DNA from: Paracidovorax avenae
Lineage (GTDB): Bacteria > Pseudomonadota > Gammaproteobacteria > Burkholderiales > Burkholderiaceae_C
Assembly (NCBI RefSeq): GCF_040892545.1
Contig: NZ_CP156079.1
Span: 3,383,501 to 3,447,500, forward strand
DNA length: 64,000 bases
Direction: 5' to 3'
Positions 55,140 to 64,000 of this stretch are shown piece after piece. The notes below the pieces were generated by a model that worked only from the letters and a program-made list of their open reading frames with translations, had not been told where the DNA came from and made no database searches. The translations under genes were made by a program, and so were the position numbers. Positions within the stretch are counted from its first letter, which is position 1. Each line of letters starts with the position of its first letter.

Positions 55140-55805
55140 TCACCGCCTGCGCCACCAGAGGAACAGCGCCAGGAACGTGAGGCCGAAGAACAGCGGAATC
55201 CAGGCCATGAAGGTTTCCAGCAGCGACGAGGGGCGCATGCCGGACCAGACCTCGATGCGCACCCGGTCGATGCGCAGGTTGCGGGCCGCAGCGAATTCCG
55301 CCACGGGCGCGAGCTTGCGGTCGGTCTTGAAGCTCACGGGCGGCGCGGCACCGGCCATTTCCACCGGCTGGCCGGCACGCAGGCCCTTGGCCACGATCTC
55401 CGGCACGACGTTCAGGCGCGCGCCGTTGTCGATGGACCAGCCCGCCATCCAGCGCGAGCCGGCCTCGCCGTCGGCCAGGGCGACGCCCGAGATGCGCAGC
55501 ACCACGGTGTAGGGGTTGCCGCTGGCGGGCAGGTCGATCTCCTGGCCCGTATAGGACTGGGTGTCGGCGAACGGCATGCCGCCGGGTGGCAGTCCCGCGG
55601 CGGCGACCACCCCCTTCTTTTCCTGGAACCGTGCCAGCCTGGCCAGCGCATCGGGAGGCATTTCCTGGGTGGCGACCACGCGCCGGCCCCAGGCCTCTTC
55701 TTTCGCGTGCGCGCACGGTGGCACCAGCAAGGCGGCGAGGAGCAACAGTGCGGCAGCGAGGCCACGGGAGACCGGGAGGACGGCAGGGATCGGGAAGGGT
55801 TGCAT
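55140..55805 (-). CDS. Secreted membrane-anchored hypothetical protein
   Basis: 221 residues: signal peptide (cut after CAHAK, about residue 33), a periplasmic part (FADTQSYTGQEIDLPASGNP, WSIDNGARLNVVPEIV) and a C-terminal transmembrane helix (SLLETFMAWIPLFFGLTFLA) followed by WWRRR. I recognise no family. The Arg-rich cytoplasmic end and single anchor suggest a sensor or accessory protein. Divergent from the MFS gene by 109 bp. Confidence 0.65.
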   Translation of the reverse strand: MQPFPIPAVLPVSRGLAAALLLLAALLVPPCAHAKEEAWGRRVVATQEMPPDALARLARFQEKKGVVAAAGLPPGGMPFADTQSYTGQEIDLPASGNPYTVVLRISGVALADGEAGSRWMAGWSIDNGARLNVVPEIVAKGLRAGQPVEMAGAAPPVSFKTDRKLAPVAEFAAARNLRIDRVRIEVWSGMRPSSLLETFMAWIPLFFGLTFLALFLWWRRR

Positions 55806-55914
55806 GGTGCGGCGCCTGGAGCGGGATCGGTGCGGCAACGCGGCCGCGGCGGGGAGTGTATCCAGGCGAGGCCCGGCGGCGGATTCCGGGCGGCGGCGCG
55901 CGCGAAGCGGTAGC

Positions 55915-57231
55915 ATGCGGGCCGTGCCTGTCCCACCGTCCCCCCCGCCCTCCCCCGCCCCGTCCGTCCCGGCGCCCCGCTCCTCCAGCATCTACCAGCA
56001 TCCCGGTTTCCTCGCGTTCATCGTGGCGCGGGTGGCCGCCATGTTCGCCACGCAGGTGCAGGCGGTGGTGGTGGCCTGGCAGGTGTACGACCTGACCCGC
56101 GAACCCATGGCGCTGGCCTGCGTGGGGCTGGCGCAGTTCCTGCCCATGCTGGCGCTGCTGCTGCCCGCCGGGGACCTGATCGACCGCGTGCAGCGCAAGC
56201 GCATTCTTTGCGCGAGCTGGGCCGTGGGCGCCGTGTGCAGCGCCGCGCTGTGGTGGCTCGCCGGGCACGGCGCCGCGGGGGTGGCGGGTATCTATGCGGT
56301 GCTGGTGCTGTTCGGCGCCTCGCGCGCGTTCTCGGCCCCTGCGCTGCAGAGCCTGCTGCCGCAGGTGGTGCCGCGGGAGCGGCTGGCCTCGGCCATCGCG
56401 GCCAATTCCATGCTGATGCGCACGGCGGCCATCGCCGGCCCGTTCCTGGGCGGCCTGCTGTATGCGGCCGGCGGCGGCGAGCTGACATATGCCGTGTGCC
56501 TGGTGGCGTTCGCCGTGGGGGCCGCGCTGATGCTGCGGGTGCCGGTGGCGCATGCGGCCCCGACGGGGCCGGTGCTGGGCACGATGCGCGAGCGCTTCGG
56601 CGAAGGCATCCGCTTCATCCGGTCGCGGCCCATCATCCTGGGCACGATCTCGCTGGACCTGTTCGCCGTGCTGCTGGGCGGCGTGATCGCGCTGCTGCCC
56701 ATCTACGCGCACGAGGTGCTGCACGTGGGACCGGAAGGCCTGGGTGCGCTGCGCAGCGCCATGGCCATGGGCGAGGTGGGCATGGGCTTCTACCTGAGCA
56801 TGCGGCCGTTCAACCGCCGGGTGGGCGCGACGATGTTCATCGCGGTGGCCGTATTCGGCGTGGCCAACCTGGTGTTCGCCTTCTCGACCGTGTTCTGGCT
56901 GTCGTTCGCGGCGCTGGTGGTCGCGGGCGCGGCGGACATGGTGAGCGTGTACATCCGCGGCTCGCTGGTGCAGTTCTCCACGCCCGACGCCATGCGCGGC
57001 CGGGTGAGCGCGGTGAACATGCTGTTCATCGGCTCATCCAACGAACTGGGGGAATTCCGCGCCGGCACCAGCGCCGCCTGGCTGGGCACCGTGCCCGCGG
57101 CCGTGGTGGGTGGCCTGTGCACGCTCGGCGTGGTGGGGGCCTGGGCCTGGATGTTCAAGCCGCTGCGGCGGGTGGACCGCTTCGAGGAGGCATCGCCCCA
57201 GGCGGGTGCCGAGCCTCCCCATCGCCACTGA
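55915..57231 (+). CDS. MFS transporter, EntS-like
   Basis: 438 residues with about twelve hydrophobic helices. The A motif is LPAGDLIDRVQRKRIL, and QSLLPQVVPRERLASAIAAN, FLGGLLYAAGGG and TPDAMRGRVSAVNMLFIG are typical of the MFS_3/EntS exporter group. Substrate unknown. ATG 55915 comes after a Pro/Ser-rich N-terminal stretch of about 25 residues, so an internal start is possible. Confidence 0.9.
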   Translation: MRAVPVPPSPPPSPAPSVPAPRSSSIYQHPGFLAFIVARVAAMFATQVQAVVVAWQVYDLTREPMALACVGLAQFLPMLALLLPAGDLIDRVQRKRILCASWAVGAVCSAALWWLAGHGAAGVAGIYAVLVLFGASRAFSAPALQSLLPQVVPRERLASAIAANSMLMRTAAIAGPFLGGLLYAAGGGELTYAVCLVAFAVGAALMLRVPVAHAAPTGPVLGTMRERFGEGIRFIRSRPIILGTISLDLFAVLLGGVIALLPIYAHEVLHVGPEGLGALRSAMAMGEVGMGFYLSMRPFNRRVGATMFIAVAVFGVANLVFAFSTVFWLSFAALVVAGAADMVSVYIRGSLVQFSTPDAMRGRVSAVNMLFIGSSNELGEFRAGTSAAWLGTVPAAVVGGLCTLGVVGAWAWMFKPLRRVDRFEEASPQAGAEPPHRH

Positions 57232-57255
57232 TTCCCAATAACCCTTTTGCGAGTG

Positions 57256-57269
57256 TGGTATTTTTACCA
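57256..57269. promoter_or_regulatory. Short inverted repeat upstream of the chemoreceptor gene
   Basis: TGGTA-TTTT-TACCA stands 25 bp after the MFS stop and about 90 bp before the chemoreceptor ATG. Either a small operator or a weak end signal. Confidence 0.3.
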
Positions 57270-57360
57270 ATTCACGGCTGCGGCCTTTCGCGGAAATAGG
57301 GCTTCTACCGAAATGCGAGACCATCGTTCTCTGATGGAATCAATTTTTCGGGAGAACCCA

Positions 57361-58980
57361 ATGAACAAAGACGCAAAAGTGCGCACCCAGCTGACGGTGG
57401 CTTTCGGCACGATGGGGGTGCTGATCCTCTTCATGTCGCTGTTCGGCCTCACGGCGCTGGGCGACGCGACCACGCGCTTCCAGGACTATGTGCATGGCAT
57501 CGGAGCGCGCACGGCGATCACGGCCCAGTTGCGCACCGCCATCGACGAGCGCGCCATCGCCGCGCGCAACATCGTGCTGGCGACCACGCCGGCCGAGGTG
57601 CAGACGGAGAAGTCGCGCGGCGAGCAGGCCCATGCCCAGGTCCAGAAATCGATGGCGGAGCTCAAGCAGCTGATGGCGCAGGCCACCAACACCTCCGACA
57701 AGGCGCGCGCGCTGGTGGCGCAGATGGACCGGATCGAACAGAGCTATGCGCCCGTCGCGCTCGGGATCATCGACCTGGCGGCGCGCGGCGAGCGCGAAGC
57801 CGCCATCACCAAGCTGAACCGGGAATGCCGTCCGCTGCTCGACCAGTTCGCGGCGGTCACCTCCGAGTACGCACAGCTGTCCCAGAGCAAGGCCCACGAG
57901 CTGGCCGACGACGCCGAGAGCCGGCTCGGGACGGAACGGGCCGCGCTGATCGCTGCCGCCGTACTGGCTTTCGTCATCGCCACCGTGGCAGGCCTCGTCA
58001 TCACGCGCCGGCTGACCGGTGCGCTGGGCGGCGAGCCCGCGGAACTGCGGCAGATCGCCGAGCAGGTGGCCAGCGGCGATCTCTCCCCCATGCAGCGCCA
58101 GGGCGCGATCGTGCCCGGCAGCGTGCTGGCCTCGCTGGCGAGCATGCATTCGACGCTGGCGCATATCGTGACCGACGTGCGGCTCGCCTCGGATTCGATC
58201 AATACAGGGTCCAGCGAGATCGCCACCGGCAACGCGGACCTGAGCCGGCGCACGGAGCTGCAGGCCAGCGCCCTGCAGGAAACGGCATCGGCCATGGACG
58301 AGCTGAGCGCGACGGTCCGCCACAACGCGGACAACGCCCGCGCCGCGAGCCAGCTGGCGACCGGCGCCACCGACGTGGCGAACCGCGGCGGCCGGATCGT
58401 CGAGCAGGTGGTGGACACCATGCAGGAGATCAGCGCCAGCTCCCGCCAGATCACGGACATCACCGGGGTGATCGACAGCATCGCGTTCCAGACCAACATC
58501 CTGGCGCTGAACGCGGCCGTGGAGGCGGCGCGCGCGGGCGAGCAGGGGCGCGGCTTCGCCGTGGTCGCCGCCGAGGTCCGCACGCTGGCGCAGCGCAGCG
58601 CGCAGGCGGCCAAGGAGATCCGGGCGCTGATCCTGGGCAGCGTGGAGAAGGTGGACCGGGGGGCCAGCCTGGTTTCCCAGGCGGGAACCACCATGGCCGA
58701 GATCGTGACGGAGATCCGCCGCGTGAGCGAAATCGTGGGCGAGATCAGCGTGGCGAGCGCCGAGCAGAGCGACGGCGTGCTGCAGGTGGGCCAGGCCGTG
58801 GCGCAGATGGACCAGGCCACGCAGCAGAATGCCGCGCTGGTGGAGGAAGGCGCCGCGGCGGCGGCCAGCCTGCGCGACCAGGCCCGGCGGCTGGACCAAT
58901 CGGTGTCGGTCTTCCGCGTGCCGGGCGTCGCGGGTGCCCTGGGCGGCGCGGCGTCCGCACACCGGCTGGCGATGTCCTGA
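57361..58980 (+). CDS. Methyl-accepting chemotaxis protein (4HB sensor)
   Basis: 539 residues. Transmembrane helices at about 14-32 and 196-216 enclose a four-helix-bundle ligand domain of about 160 residues. Then come HAMP-like and signalling domains with the highly conserved hairpin tip [40 protein letters not shown]. The Tsr/Tar type without a C-terminal pentapeptide. Ligand unknown. GGGAGAACCC precedes the ATG. Confidence 0.95.
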   Translation: MNKDAKVRTQLTVAFGTMGVLILFMSLFGLTALGDATTRFQDYVHGIGARTAITAQLRTAIDERAIAARNIVLATTPAEVQTEKSRGEQAHAQVQKSMAELKQLMAQATNTSDKARALVAQMDRIEQSYAPVALGIIDLAARGEREAAITKLNRECRPLLDQFAAVTSEYAQLSQSKAHELADDAESRLGTERAALIAAAVLAFVIATVAGLVITRRLTGALGGEPAELRQIAEQVASGDLSPMQRQGAIVPGSVLASLASMHSTLAHIVTDVRLASDSINTGSSEIATGNADLSRRTELQASALQETASAMDELSATVRHNADNARAASQLATGATDVANRGGRIVEQVVDTMQEISASSRQITDITGVIDSIAFQTNILALNAAVEAARAGEQGRGFAVVAAEVRTLAQRSAQAAKEIRALILGSVEKVDRGASLVSQAGTTMAEIVTEIRRVSEIVGEISVASAEQSDGVLQVGQAVAQMDQATQQNAALVEEGAAAAASLRDQARRLDQSVSVFRVPGVAGALGGAASAHRLAMS

Positions 58981-59086
58981 CCGGGCGCGGGGTACGGCCC
59001 GCGCCGGCGCCTCCGGGGGCATCGATCGGTGGACTGCGCACTAGAATCCGCGCCACCCTTCCCTCCCCCTCGACGCGCTCTTGTCC

Positions 59087-60457
59087 ATGCACTCCGCCAC
59101 GGCCCGCGGCCCAGCCGCCCTTTTCCGCTCCCACCGCAGGCCGGCACGGGGCGCCGGATGGATGGCCGGGCTGCTGCTGGCCACCTGGGCCGCCGCGGCC
59201 ACGGGCGCGTCGCCCATCAAGGCACGGGAAGCAGCCCGGCCCGCACCGCGGGCGGCCGACACCTCGGTACTGCATGTCTGGCACTGCTGGGCCTCGCCCG
59301 GCGAGCACCAGCGCAGCGCGGTGCTGGCGCGGCATCTGGCGCGGCACGGCCTGCACTGGACGATCGAGGAACCGGTGTGCGGCAACGGCAACAGCGCGCT
59401 GTCGGTGTTCACCCAGCGTTTCCAGCACCGGCTGCCGCGTCCCGCCGCGGTGATGACTGCGGGCGAAGGCGCACCGCCGCTGGCCGCCAAGGGCCTGCTG
59501 CTGCCGCTGGATGCGGTCGCGCGCGAGCAGGAGTGGGAAGAGGTGGTGCCCCACGCGCTGCAGGAATGGGCGCGCTTTCGCGGGCACTGGATCGCCGCGC
59601 CGCTGTCCGTGCATTCCACCAACCTGCTGTGGTTCAACAAGCCCCTGCTCGACCGCCTGGGCGGCACCGTGCCCGACACCTGGGACGAACTGCTGGCGCT
59701 GCTCGCCCGCGCGCAGGAAGCGGGCATCGTGCCGGTGGGGATCGGCGCCGATGCGTGGGAATACTCGTTCTGGTTCGAGTCCGTGGCGGCCGGCGCGGGC
59801 GGCGCGGAGTTCTACCGGCGGTTCTTCCTGGAGCACGACCGGCGCGCCTATGACGAAGCCGTCGTGATGCGGATCTTCGCGCGCATGGCGCAGCTGCGGC
59901 CCTACCTGCGTGCCAACGCAGCCTCCCGCGACTGGAGCAGCGCCAGCGGCCTGGTCGAACAGGGCAAGGCGCTGCTGCAGATGCAGGGCAGCTGGCTGAA
60001 CGGCGAACTGCGCCAGCGCGGGATGGAGGCCGGGCAGGACTACCTGTGCCCGCGCTTCCCGGACACGCAGGGCATGGTGCTCTACATCGGCGACCAGATC
60101 GGCTTCGTGCGCGGCGCGCAGGTGGACCCGGCCGCGCAGCGTACGTTCATGCGCATGGCGATGGACCCGGATTTCCAGCGCGAGATGGGCATCGCCAGCG
60201 GCGCGGCACCCGCGCGCGTGGACGTGCCCGACACCGGCGCCGATGCGTGCGGCCGCCAGGCCATCCGGGACCTGCGCAGCGCCAACATGCGGCGCACCGT
60301 GCTCGCGTCCTTCTCGGCGCTGTCACCGCGCTCGGTGCAGCAGCACATCAACGACATCGTCATGCAGCACCTGCAGGGACGCATCGACGATGCGCGCGCC
60401 ACGCAGCGGCTCAAGGACCTGATCCTGGGCACCGGGCCGGTCGGGCCCGAGCGCTGA
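59087..60457 (+). CDS. Extracellular solute-binding protein, sugar type (family 1)
   Basis: 456 residues. N-terminal export segment (GWMAGLLLATWAAAATGASP) and a family 1 solute-binding fold: VLHVWHCWASPGEHQRSAVL, APLSVHSTNLLWFNKPLLDR, VPDTWDELLALLARAQEAG, and GMVLYIGDQIGFVRGAQ. No permease or ATPase genes follow, so it is an orphan receptor or works with a remote transporter or sensor. A TTG two codons earlier is an alternative start. Confidence 0.85.
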   Translation: MHSATARGPAALFRSHRRPARGAGWMAGLLLATWAAAATGASPIKAREAARPAPRAADTSVLHVWHCWASPGEHQRSAVLARHLARHGLHWTIEEPVCGNGNSALSVFTQRFQHRLPRPAAVMTAGEGAPPLAAKGLLLPLDAVAREQEWEEVVPHALQEWARFRGHWIAAPLSVHSTNLLWFNKPLLDRLGGTVPDTWDELLALLARAQEAGIVPVGIGADAWEYSFWFESVAAGAGGAEFYRRFFLEHDRRAYDEAVVMRIFARMAQLRPYLRANAASRDWSSASGLVEQGKALLQMQGSWLNGELRQRGMEAGQDYLCPRFPDTQGMVLYIGDQIGFVRGAQVDPAAQRTFMRMAMDPDFQREMGIASGAAPARVDVPDTGADACGRQAIRDLRSANMRRTVLASFSALSPRSVQQHINDIVMQHLQGRIDDARATQRLKDLILGTGPVGPER

Positions 60458-60480
60458 GGGGCGCCGGCACGGCGCCGCCC

Positions 60481-60540
60481 ATTTGCTATCACTCCAATAG
60501 CACTCCATCCATTGCAGGCAGCGGATAGAGCGCTTTTCTC
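60481..60540. repeat. AT-richer palindromic intergenic element
   Basis: GCTAT (60485-60489) and ATAGC (60497-60501) form a small stem, followed by GCGGATAGAGCGCTTTTCTCC. Similar in style to 7111-7156 and to elements I recall from Acidovorax-type genomes. The rest of 60458-60663 shows nothing else. Confidence 0.35.
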
Positions 60541-60663
60541 CTGATGAGATGGACGGCACGCGGCGATACATCTGTGTCCGCCGGGTAAAACCTCGCGCAC
60601 CCCCTTGCAGGGCCCTGCGCGGCGGCGCACCATGCGCCCCACAGCCACTCTTCCTCCAACACC

Positions 60664-62313
60664 ATGCTGTCCTTCGTGAACGCCGCTGCTGCCCGTGCCG
60701 CGTCCCTGCGCGGCCCCGAAGACCCCGAGCCCGGGCACCCCGTTATCGGGCGCCGCCAATGGCTCGCCACCGCCGCCGTGGGTCTGTGCGGTGCCGCAGG
60801 GCTCACGCTGGCCGCGCCGCCCGGAGCCTTCGCCGCCGAAAGCGACCGCGATGCGCCCCGCTCCCCCGCGGAGGGCGCGCGCCTGCTGGACCGGCTCACC
60901 TGGGGCGCCAATGCCGCGGCGCTGGAGGGCCTGCAGCGCATCGGACCGGCGGCCACGGTGGCGGCGCTGCTGCGCCCCGGGCCCAACGCCCCGCTGCCGC
61001 CCGAGGCGCAGGCGCAGATCGACGCCATGGCCATCACCCGCACGCCGATGGAGTCCCTGGCCATCGACATGCAGGCCCGCCAGCAAGCCATCAGGAACGA
61101 ACCCACCGAGGACGCCCGCAAGGCCGCCCAGGACGCCTACCAGCGCGACATGCGTGCGCTGCAGCGCGAGGCCGAGCGGCGCTTCGTGCTGCGGGCCGTG
61201 TACTCCCCGGCGCAGCTGCAGGAGAAGATGACCTGGTTCTGGATGAACCATTTCAACGTGTTTGCCGGCAAGGCCGACATCCGCGCCATGGTGGGCGACT
61301 ACGAGGACCGCGCCATCCGCCCGCATGCACTGGGGCGCTTCCGCGACCTGCTGGGCGCCACGGTGCGGCATCCGGCCATGCTGCGCTACCTGGACAACGC
61401 GCAGAACGCCGCCCGCCGCATCAACGAGAACTACGCACGCGAGCTGATGGAGCTGCACACGCTGGGCGTGGATGGCGGCTACAGCCAGCACGACGTGCAG
61501 GAGATGGCGCGCGTGCTCACCGGCCACGGCGTGTCGCTGCGGCCGCTGGACGAACCGCCACCGAAGCTCAAGCCCGAATGGGCGCGCCAGTACGTGCGCC
61601 GCGGCCTGTACGAGTTCCATCCGCAGCGCCACGACTGGGACCCGAAGGAGCTGCTCGGCCAGCCGCTGCAGGGCCAGGGCATGGCCGAACTGGACGAGGC
61701 GCTGGACCGGCTCGCCCGCGCACCGGCCACCGCGCGCTTCGTGACCCGCAAGATGGCCGCCTACCTGGTGGGCGACGCACCGCCGCCCGCCCTGCTGCAG
61801 GCGATGGCCGAGCGCTTCCAGCAGACCGACGGCCATATCGGCGCGGTGCTGCAGACGCTGTTCATGAGCGAGGCGTTCCAGGCGTCGCTCGGCACCCGGC
61901 TGCGCGACCCCGTGCAGTACGTGATGGCCGGCCTGCGACTGGGCTACTCCGACCGCGTGCTGGCCAATCCCGATCCGGCGCTCTCGTGGCTGCAGCGCCT
62001 TGCCGAGCCGCTCTACGGCCGCGTCACGCCGGACGGCTATCCGCTGGATGCCGCCGCCTGGACCAGTTCCGGCCAGATGGCCGTGCGCTTCGAGATCGCG
62101 CGGGCACTGGGCGGGGCCGGGACCGGCGCGCTCTACCGCCCGGAAGGGGCGCCGCCGCCGAAGGTGCAGCCCCCCGCGATCGCGCAGAACGCCGCCTTCC
62201 GCGCCATGGAGCCGCAACTGGCGCCGGCCACGCGCGTGGCGCTGGCGCGTGCCGGTTCGCCCACGGAATGGAACACTTTCTTGCTGTCCGCCCCCGAATT
62301 CATGTACGCCTGA
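60664..62313 (+). CDS. DUF1800 family protein
   Basis: 549 residues with a Tat-like leader (GRRQWLATAAVGLCGAAGLT), so likely exported folded. DUF1800 signatures: RLLDRLTWGANAAALE, MTWFWMNHFNVFAGK, RINENYARELMELHTLGVDG and YSQHDVQEMARVLTGHG, then HDWDPKELLGQPL. Function is unknown, but the family is nearly always paired with a DUF1501 gene, as here, 65 bp downstream. Confidence 0.92.
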   Translation: MLSFVNAAAARAASLRGPEDPEPGHPVIGRRQWLATAAVGLCGAAGLTLAAPPGAFAAESDRDAPRSPAEGARLLDRLTWGANAAALEGLQRIGPAATVAALLRPGPNAPLPPEAQAQIDAMAITRTPMESLAIDMQARQQAIRNEPTEDARKAAQDAYQRDMRALQREAERRFVLRAVYSPAQLQEKMTWFWMNHFNVFAGKADIRAMVGDYEDRAIRPHALGRFRDLLGATVRHPAMLRYLDNAQNAARRINENYARELMELHTLGVDGGYSQHDVQEMARVLTGHGVSLRPLDEPPPKLKPEWARQYVRRGLYEFHPQRHDWDPKELLGQPLQGQGMAELDEALDRLARAPATARFVTRKMAAYLVGDAPPPALLQAMAERFQQTDGHIGAVLQTLFMSEAFQASLGTRLRDPVQYVMAGLRLGYSDRVLANPDPALSWLQRLAEPLYGRVTPDGYPLDAAAWTSSGQMAVRFEIARALGGAGTGALYRPEGAPPPKVQPPAIAQNAAFRAMEPQLAPATRVALARAGSPTEWNTFLLSAPEFMYA

Positions 62314-62378
62314 TGGCCGCTCCGGGCGTTGCGAATGCGACCGCCCCCAGCTCCCCGATGACCCAGGAAAGGCCTGCC

Positions 62379-63677
62379 ATGACGCACCCCGCTTCCCCCC
62401 GACCCTCTTCCCTGCCCCGCGATGCGGCCGATGCCGTGACGGGCCTTGCCGGCATCGCGCCCACGCGCCGGCGCTGCCTGCAGGCGCTCGCCGCGCTGGC
62501 CGCACCGGGCGTGCTGCAGGCCAGCCTGGCGGCCACGCCGCAGGGTGCCACGGACGCGCGCTTCCTGCTCGTCTTCCTGCGCGGCGGCTACGACTGCGCG
62601 AGCCTGCTGGTCCCCACCTCCAGCGACTTCTACTACGAGAGCCGCCCGAACATCGCCATTGCCCGCCCCGGCGCCGAGGGCGGCGCCCTGCAGCTCACCG
62701 CCGACTGGGGCCTGCACCCGGCGCTGGCCGGTTCGCTGCAGCCGCTCTACGCGAAAAAACAGGTCGCGTTCGTGCCGTTCTCGGGCACCGACGATCTCAC
62801 GCGCAGCCACTTCGACACGCAGGACAGCATCGAGCTGGGCCAGCCCGTGGGCGCGCGGCGCGACTACCGCTCGGGCTTCCTGAACCGGCTGGCACTGGAG
62901 CTCGGCGCCCAGCCGCGCTGGCACGACCATCTCTCGCCCATGGCCTTCACCGACACGCTGCCGCTGGTGCTGCGCGGCGGCTACGACGTGCCCAACACCG
63001 CCCTGGCCGCGGCCGGCGTGTCCAAGCCGGGCATCGACGAACGGCAGGCGGGACTGATCGCCTCCATGTACCAGGGCACGCCGCTGGCCGCGCCCGTGGC
63101 CGAGGGTTTCCAGACGCGCGACGAGGTGGCGCGCACCATGCAGGGCGAGATGGATGCCGCCAGCCGCAACGCCCTCAGCACCAAGGGATTCGAGGGCACG
63201 GCGCGGCGCATGGCCCGCCTCATGCAGTCGCGCTACAACCTGGGCTTCGTGGACGTGGGCGGCTGGGATACGCACGTGGGCCAGGGCAATGCCACGGGCG
63301 CGCTGGCCAACCGCTTCGAGGAACTGGGCCGGGGCCTCGCCGCCTTCGCCGACGAGATGGGCCCTGCCTGGGACCGCACCACGGTGGTCGTGGTGAGCGA
63401 GTTCGGCCGCACCTTCCGCGAGAACGGCAACCGCGGCACGGACCACGGGCACGGCAGCGTGCTGTGGGTGCTGGGCGGCGGCATTGCCGGCGGGCGCATC
63501 GCGGGCGAGCAGCAGGCGCTGACCGCGACCACGCTGTTCCAGAACCGCGACTACCCCGTGCTCAACGACTACCGCGGCGTGCTGGGCGGCATCTTCGGGC
63601 GCATGTACGGGCTGAACGGGAATGCGCTGGCCCGGGTGTTCCCGGGCGCGAAGCCGAAGGATCTGCGGCTGGCGTGA
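62379..63677 (+). CDS. DUF1501 family protein
   Basis: 432 residues with a twin-Arg-like leader (APTRRRCLQALAALAA). Sulfatase/alkaline-phosphatase-like fold: FLLVFLRGGYDCASLLVP, GLHPALAGSLQPLYAKKQ, DVGGWDTHVGQGN, VVVVSEFGRTFRENGNRGTD, HGHGSVLWVLGGG. Partner of the DUF1800 protein. The start ATG 62379 is chosen because the leader begins shortly after; an ATG at 62312 would add 22 residues. Confidence 0.92.
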   Translation: MTHPASPRPSSLPRDAADAVTGLAGIAPTRRRCLQALAALAAPGVLQASLAATPQGATDARFLLVFLRGGYDCASLLVPTSSDFYYESRPNIAIARPGAEGGALQLTADWGLHPALAGSLQPLYAKKQVAFVPFSGTDDLTRSHFDTQDSIELGQPVGARRDYRSGFLNRLALELGAQPRWHDHLSPMAFTDTLPLVLRGGYDVPNTALAAAGVSKPGIDERQAGLIASMYQGTPLAAPVAEGFQTRDEVARTMQGEMDAASRNALSTKGFEGTARRMARLMQSRYNLGFVDVGGWDTHVGQGNATGALANRFEELGRGLAAFADEMGPAWDRTTVVVVSEFGRTFRENGNRGTDHGHGSVLWVLGGGIAGGRIAGEQQALTATTLFQNRDYPVLNDYRGVLGGIFGRMYGLNGNALARVFPGAKPKDLRLA

Positions 63678-63723
63678 CGGATGCCGGGCGGGCCCCGGCC
63701 TGGAACCGTGGCCGCGCCGTGTC

Positions 63724-64000
63724 TCAGCCCTGTGCCGGCGTATCGGACTGGAACACGCCAGCCAGCAACTCCGGCAACCGATCCCGGCCCATGCGGAACC
63801 CGCACGCCTGCGCGTGCCCTCCGCCGCCCATGCGGGTGGCGAGCACCGAGCAGTCGTAGCCGCGCTGCGAGCGCAGGCCGACCTTGACCTGCCCGTCCTT
63901 GCCGACGGTCCACATCAGCGCGAAGGTGCCGGACTGCTGGGAGAGCATCTCGCCGATCAGGCTGTGGAACGCACCCGGTGCGTTGACCATCAGGCCCTGT
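63724..64000 (-). CDS. DHH/DHHA1 phosphoesterase, C-terminal end (cut by window edge)
   Basis: About 92 codons of the C-terminus. The DHHA1 RNA/DNA-binding motif is visible as MGGGGHAQACGFRMGR, preceded by VKVGLRSQRGYDCSVLA. This is the tail of a NrnA/RecJ-like DHH hydrolase acting on short oligonucleotides or cyclic dinucleotides. The catalytic DHH half lies outside the window. Confidence 0.85.
   Translation of the reverse strand, partial: QGLMVNAPGAFHSLIGEMLSQQSGTFALMWTVGKDGQVKVGLRSQRGYDCSVLATRMGGGGHAQACGFRMGRDRLPELLAGVFQSDTPAQG

Noticed and set aside
60549..62378. Plus-strand frame before the DUF1501 gene, overlapping DUF1800
   Set aside because: Arg/Ala-rich shadow of the DUF1800 gene in another frame; DUF1501 begins at 62379.

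Overview
The window looks like a chromosomal segment of a high-GC betaproteobacterium, most likely a Comamonadaceae member close to Acidovorax. This is an inference from strong GC bias at third positions, gene content (cysS, ppiA/ppiB, lpxH, glnS, aroQ, several Bug-type receptors, yfiRNB) and Comamonadaceae-style intergenic repeats. Most of it is compact core or accessory chromosome with many ATGA-type start/stop overlaps. Two stretches are clearly less GC-rich and look acquired: about 35.0-37.3 kb and about 44.2-45.9 kb.

Layout. 0-7 kb: a truncated cysS, then a rightward run of a TPR lipid/cell-wall-type periplasmic protein, an L,D-transpeptidase, two cyclophilins, lpxH and an mtfA-like peptidase. 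6.5-9 kb: a leftward yfiR-yfiN-yfiB c-di-GMP module. 9-16 kb: gamma-glutamyltransferase plus Bug receptor with a divergent LysR regulator, then a pyruvate-dehydrogenase-type E1 divergent from an Lrp regulator. 16-21.6 kb: leftward housekeeping and hydrolase genes ending in aroQ and a Pro/Tyr-rich secreted protein. 21.7-24 kb: glnS and a YvlD-like membrane protein.

24-35 kb is one long rightward locus: a tetra-rhodanese protein, two amino-acid-binding proteins, an FAD hydroxyacid dehydrogenase, an aminotransferase, two permeases, an ATPase, a cysteine-dioxygenase-like cupin and a cystathionine-lyase-type enzyme. Seven of the eight junctions after the second binding protein overlap or are very tight. 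A second locus at 40.3-42.5 kb encodes the same cupin and the same tetra-rhodanese as one fused polypeptide, which ties the two parts together functionally. I read this as import and oxidative breakdown of a sulfur amino acid.

35.1-37.1 kb is a small integron gene-cassette array without an integrase. Two well-formed attC sites and a third partial one, all in the same (minus) orientation, delimit one cassette with a TIR-domain protein and one cassette with two overlapping-type small PD-(D/E)XK-like genes. The content suggests phage defence. It is flanked by a decayed IS30-family element with perfect 26-bp ends (37.36-38.47 kb).

38.5-49.7 kb: SDR/LysR divergent pair, the cupin-rhodanese fusion facing a Bug receptor, a DUF2322 protein, an AT-rich DUF3289-like/membrane protein pair, an esterase lipoprotein, an SRPBCC protein, cardiolipin synthase and an M23 peptidase. 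49.7-53.2 kb: moxR-DUF58-DUF4129 operon. 53.3-64 kb: rluE-like synthase, a Sel1 protein, an MFS exporter, a chemoreceptor, a sugar-type binding protein, a DUF1800/DUF1501 pair and the end of a DHH phosphoesterase gene.
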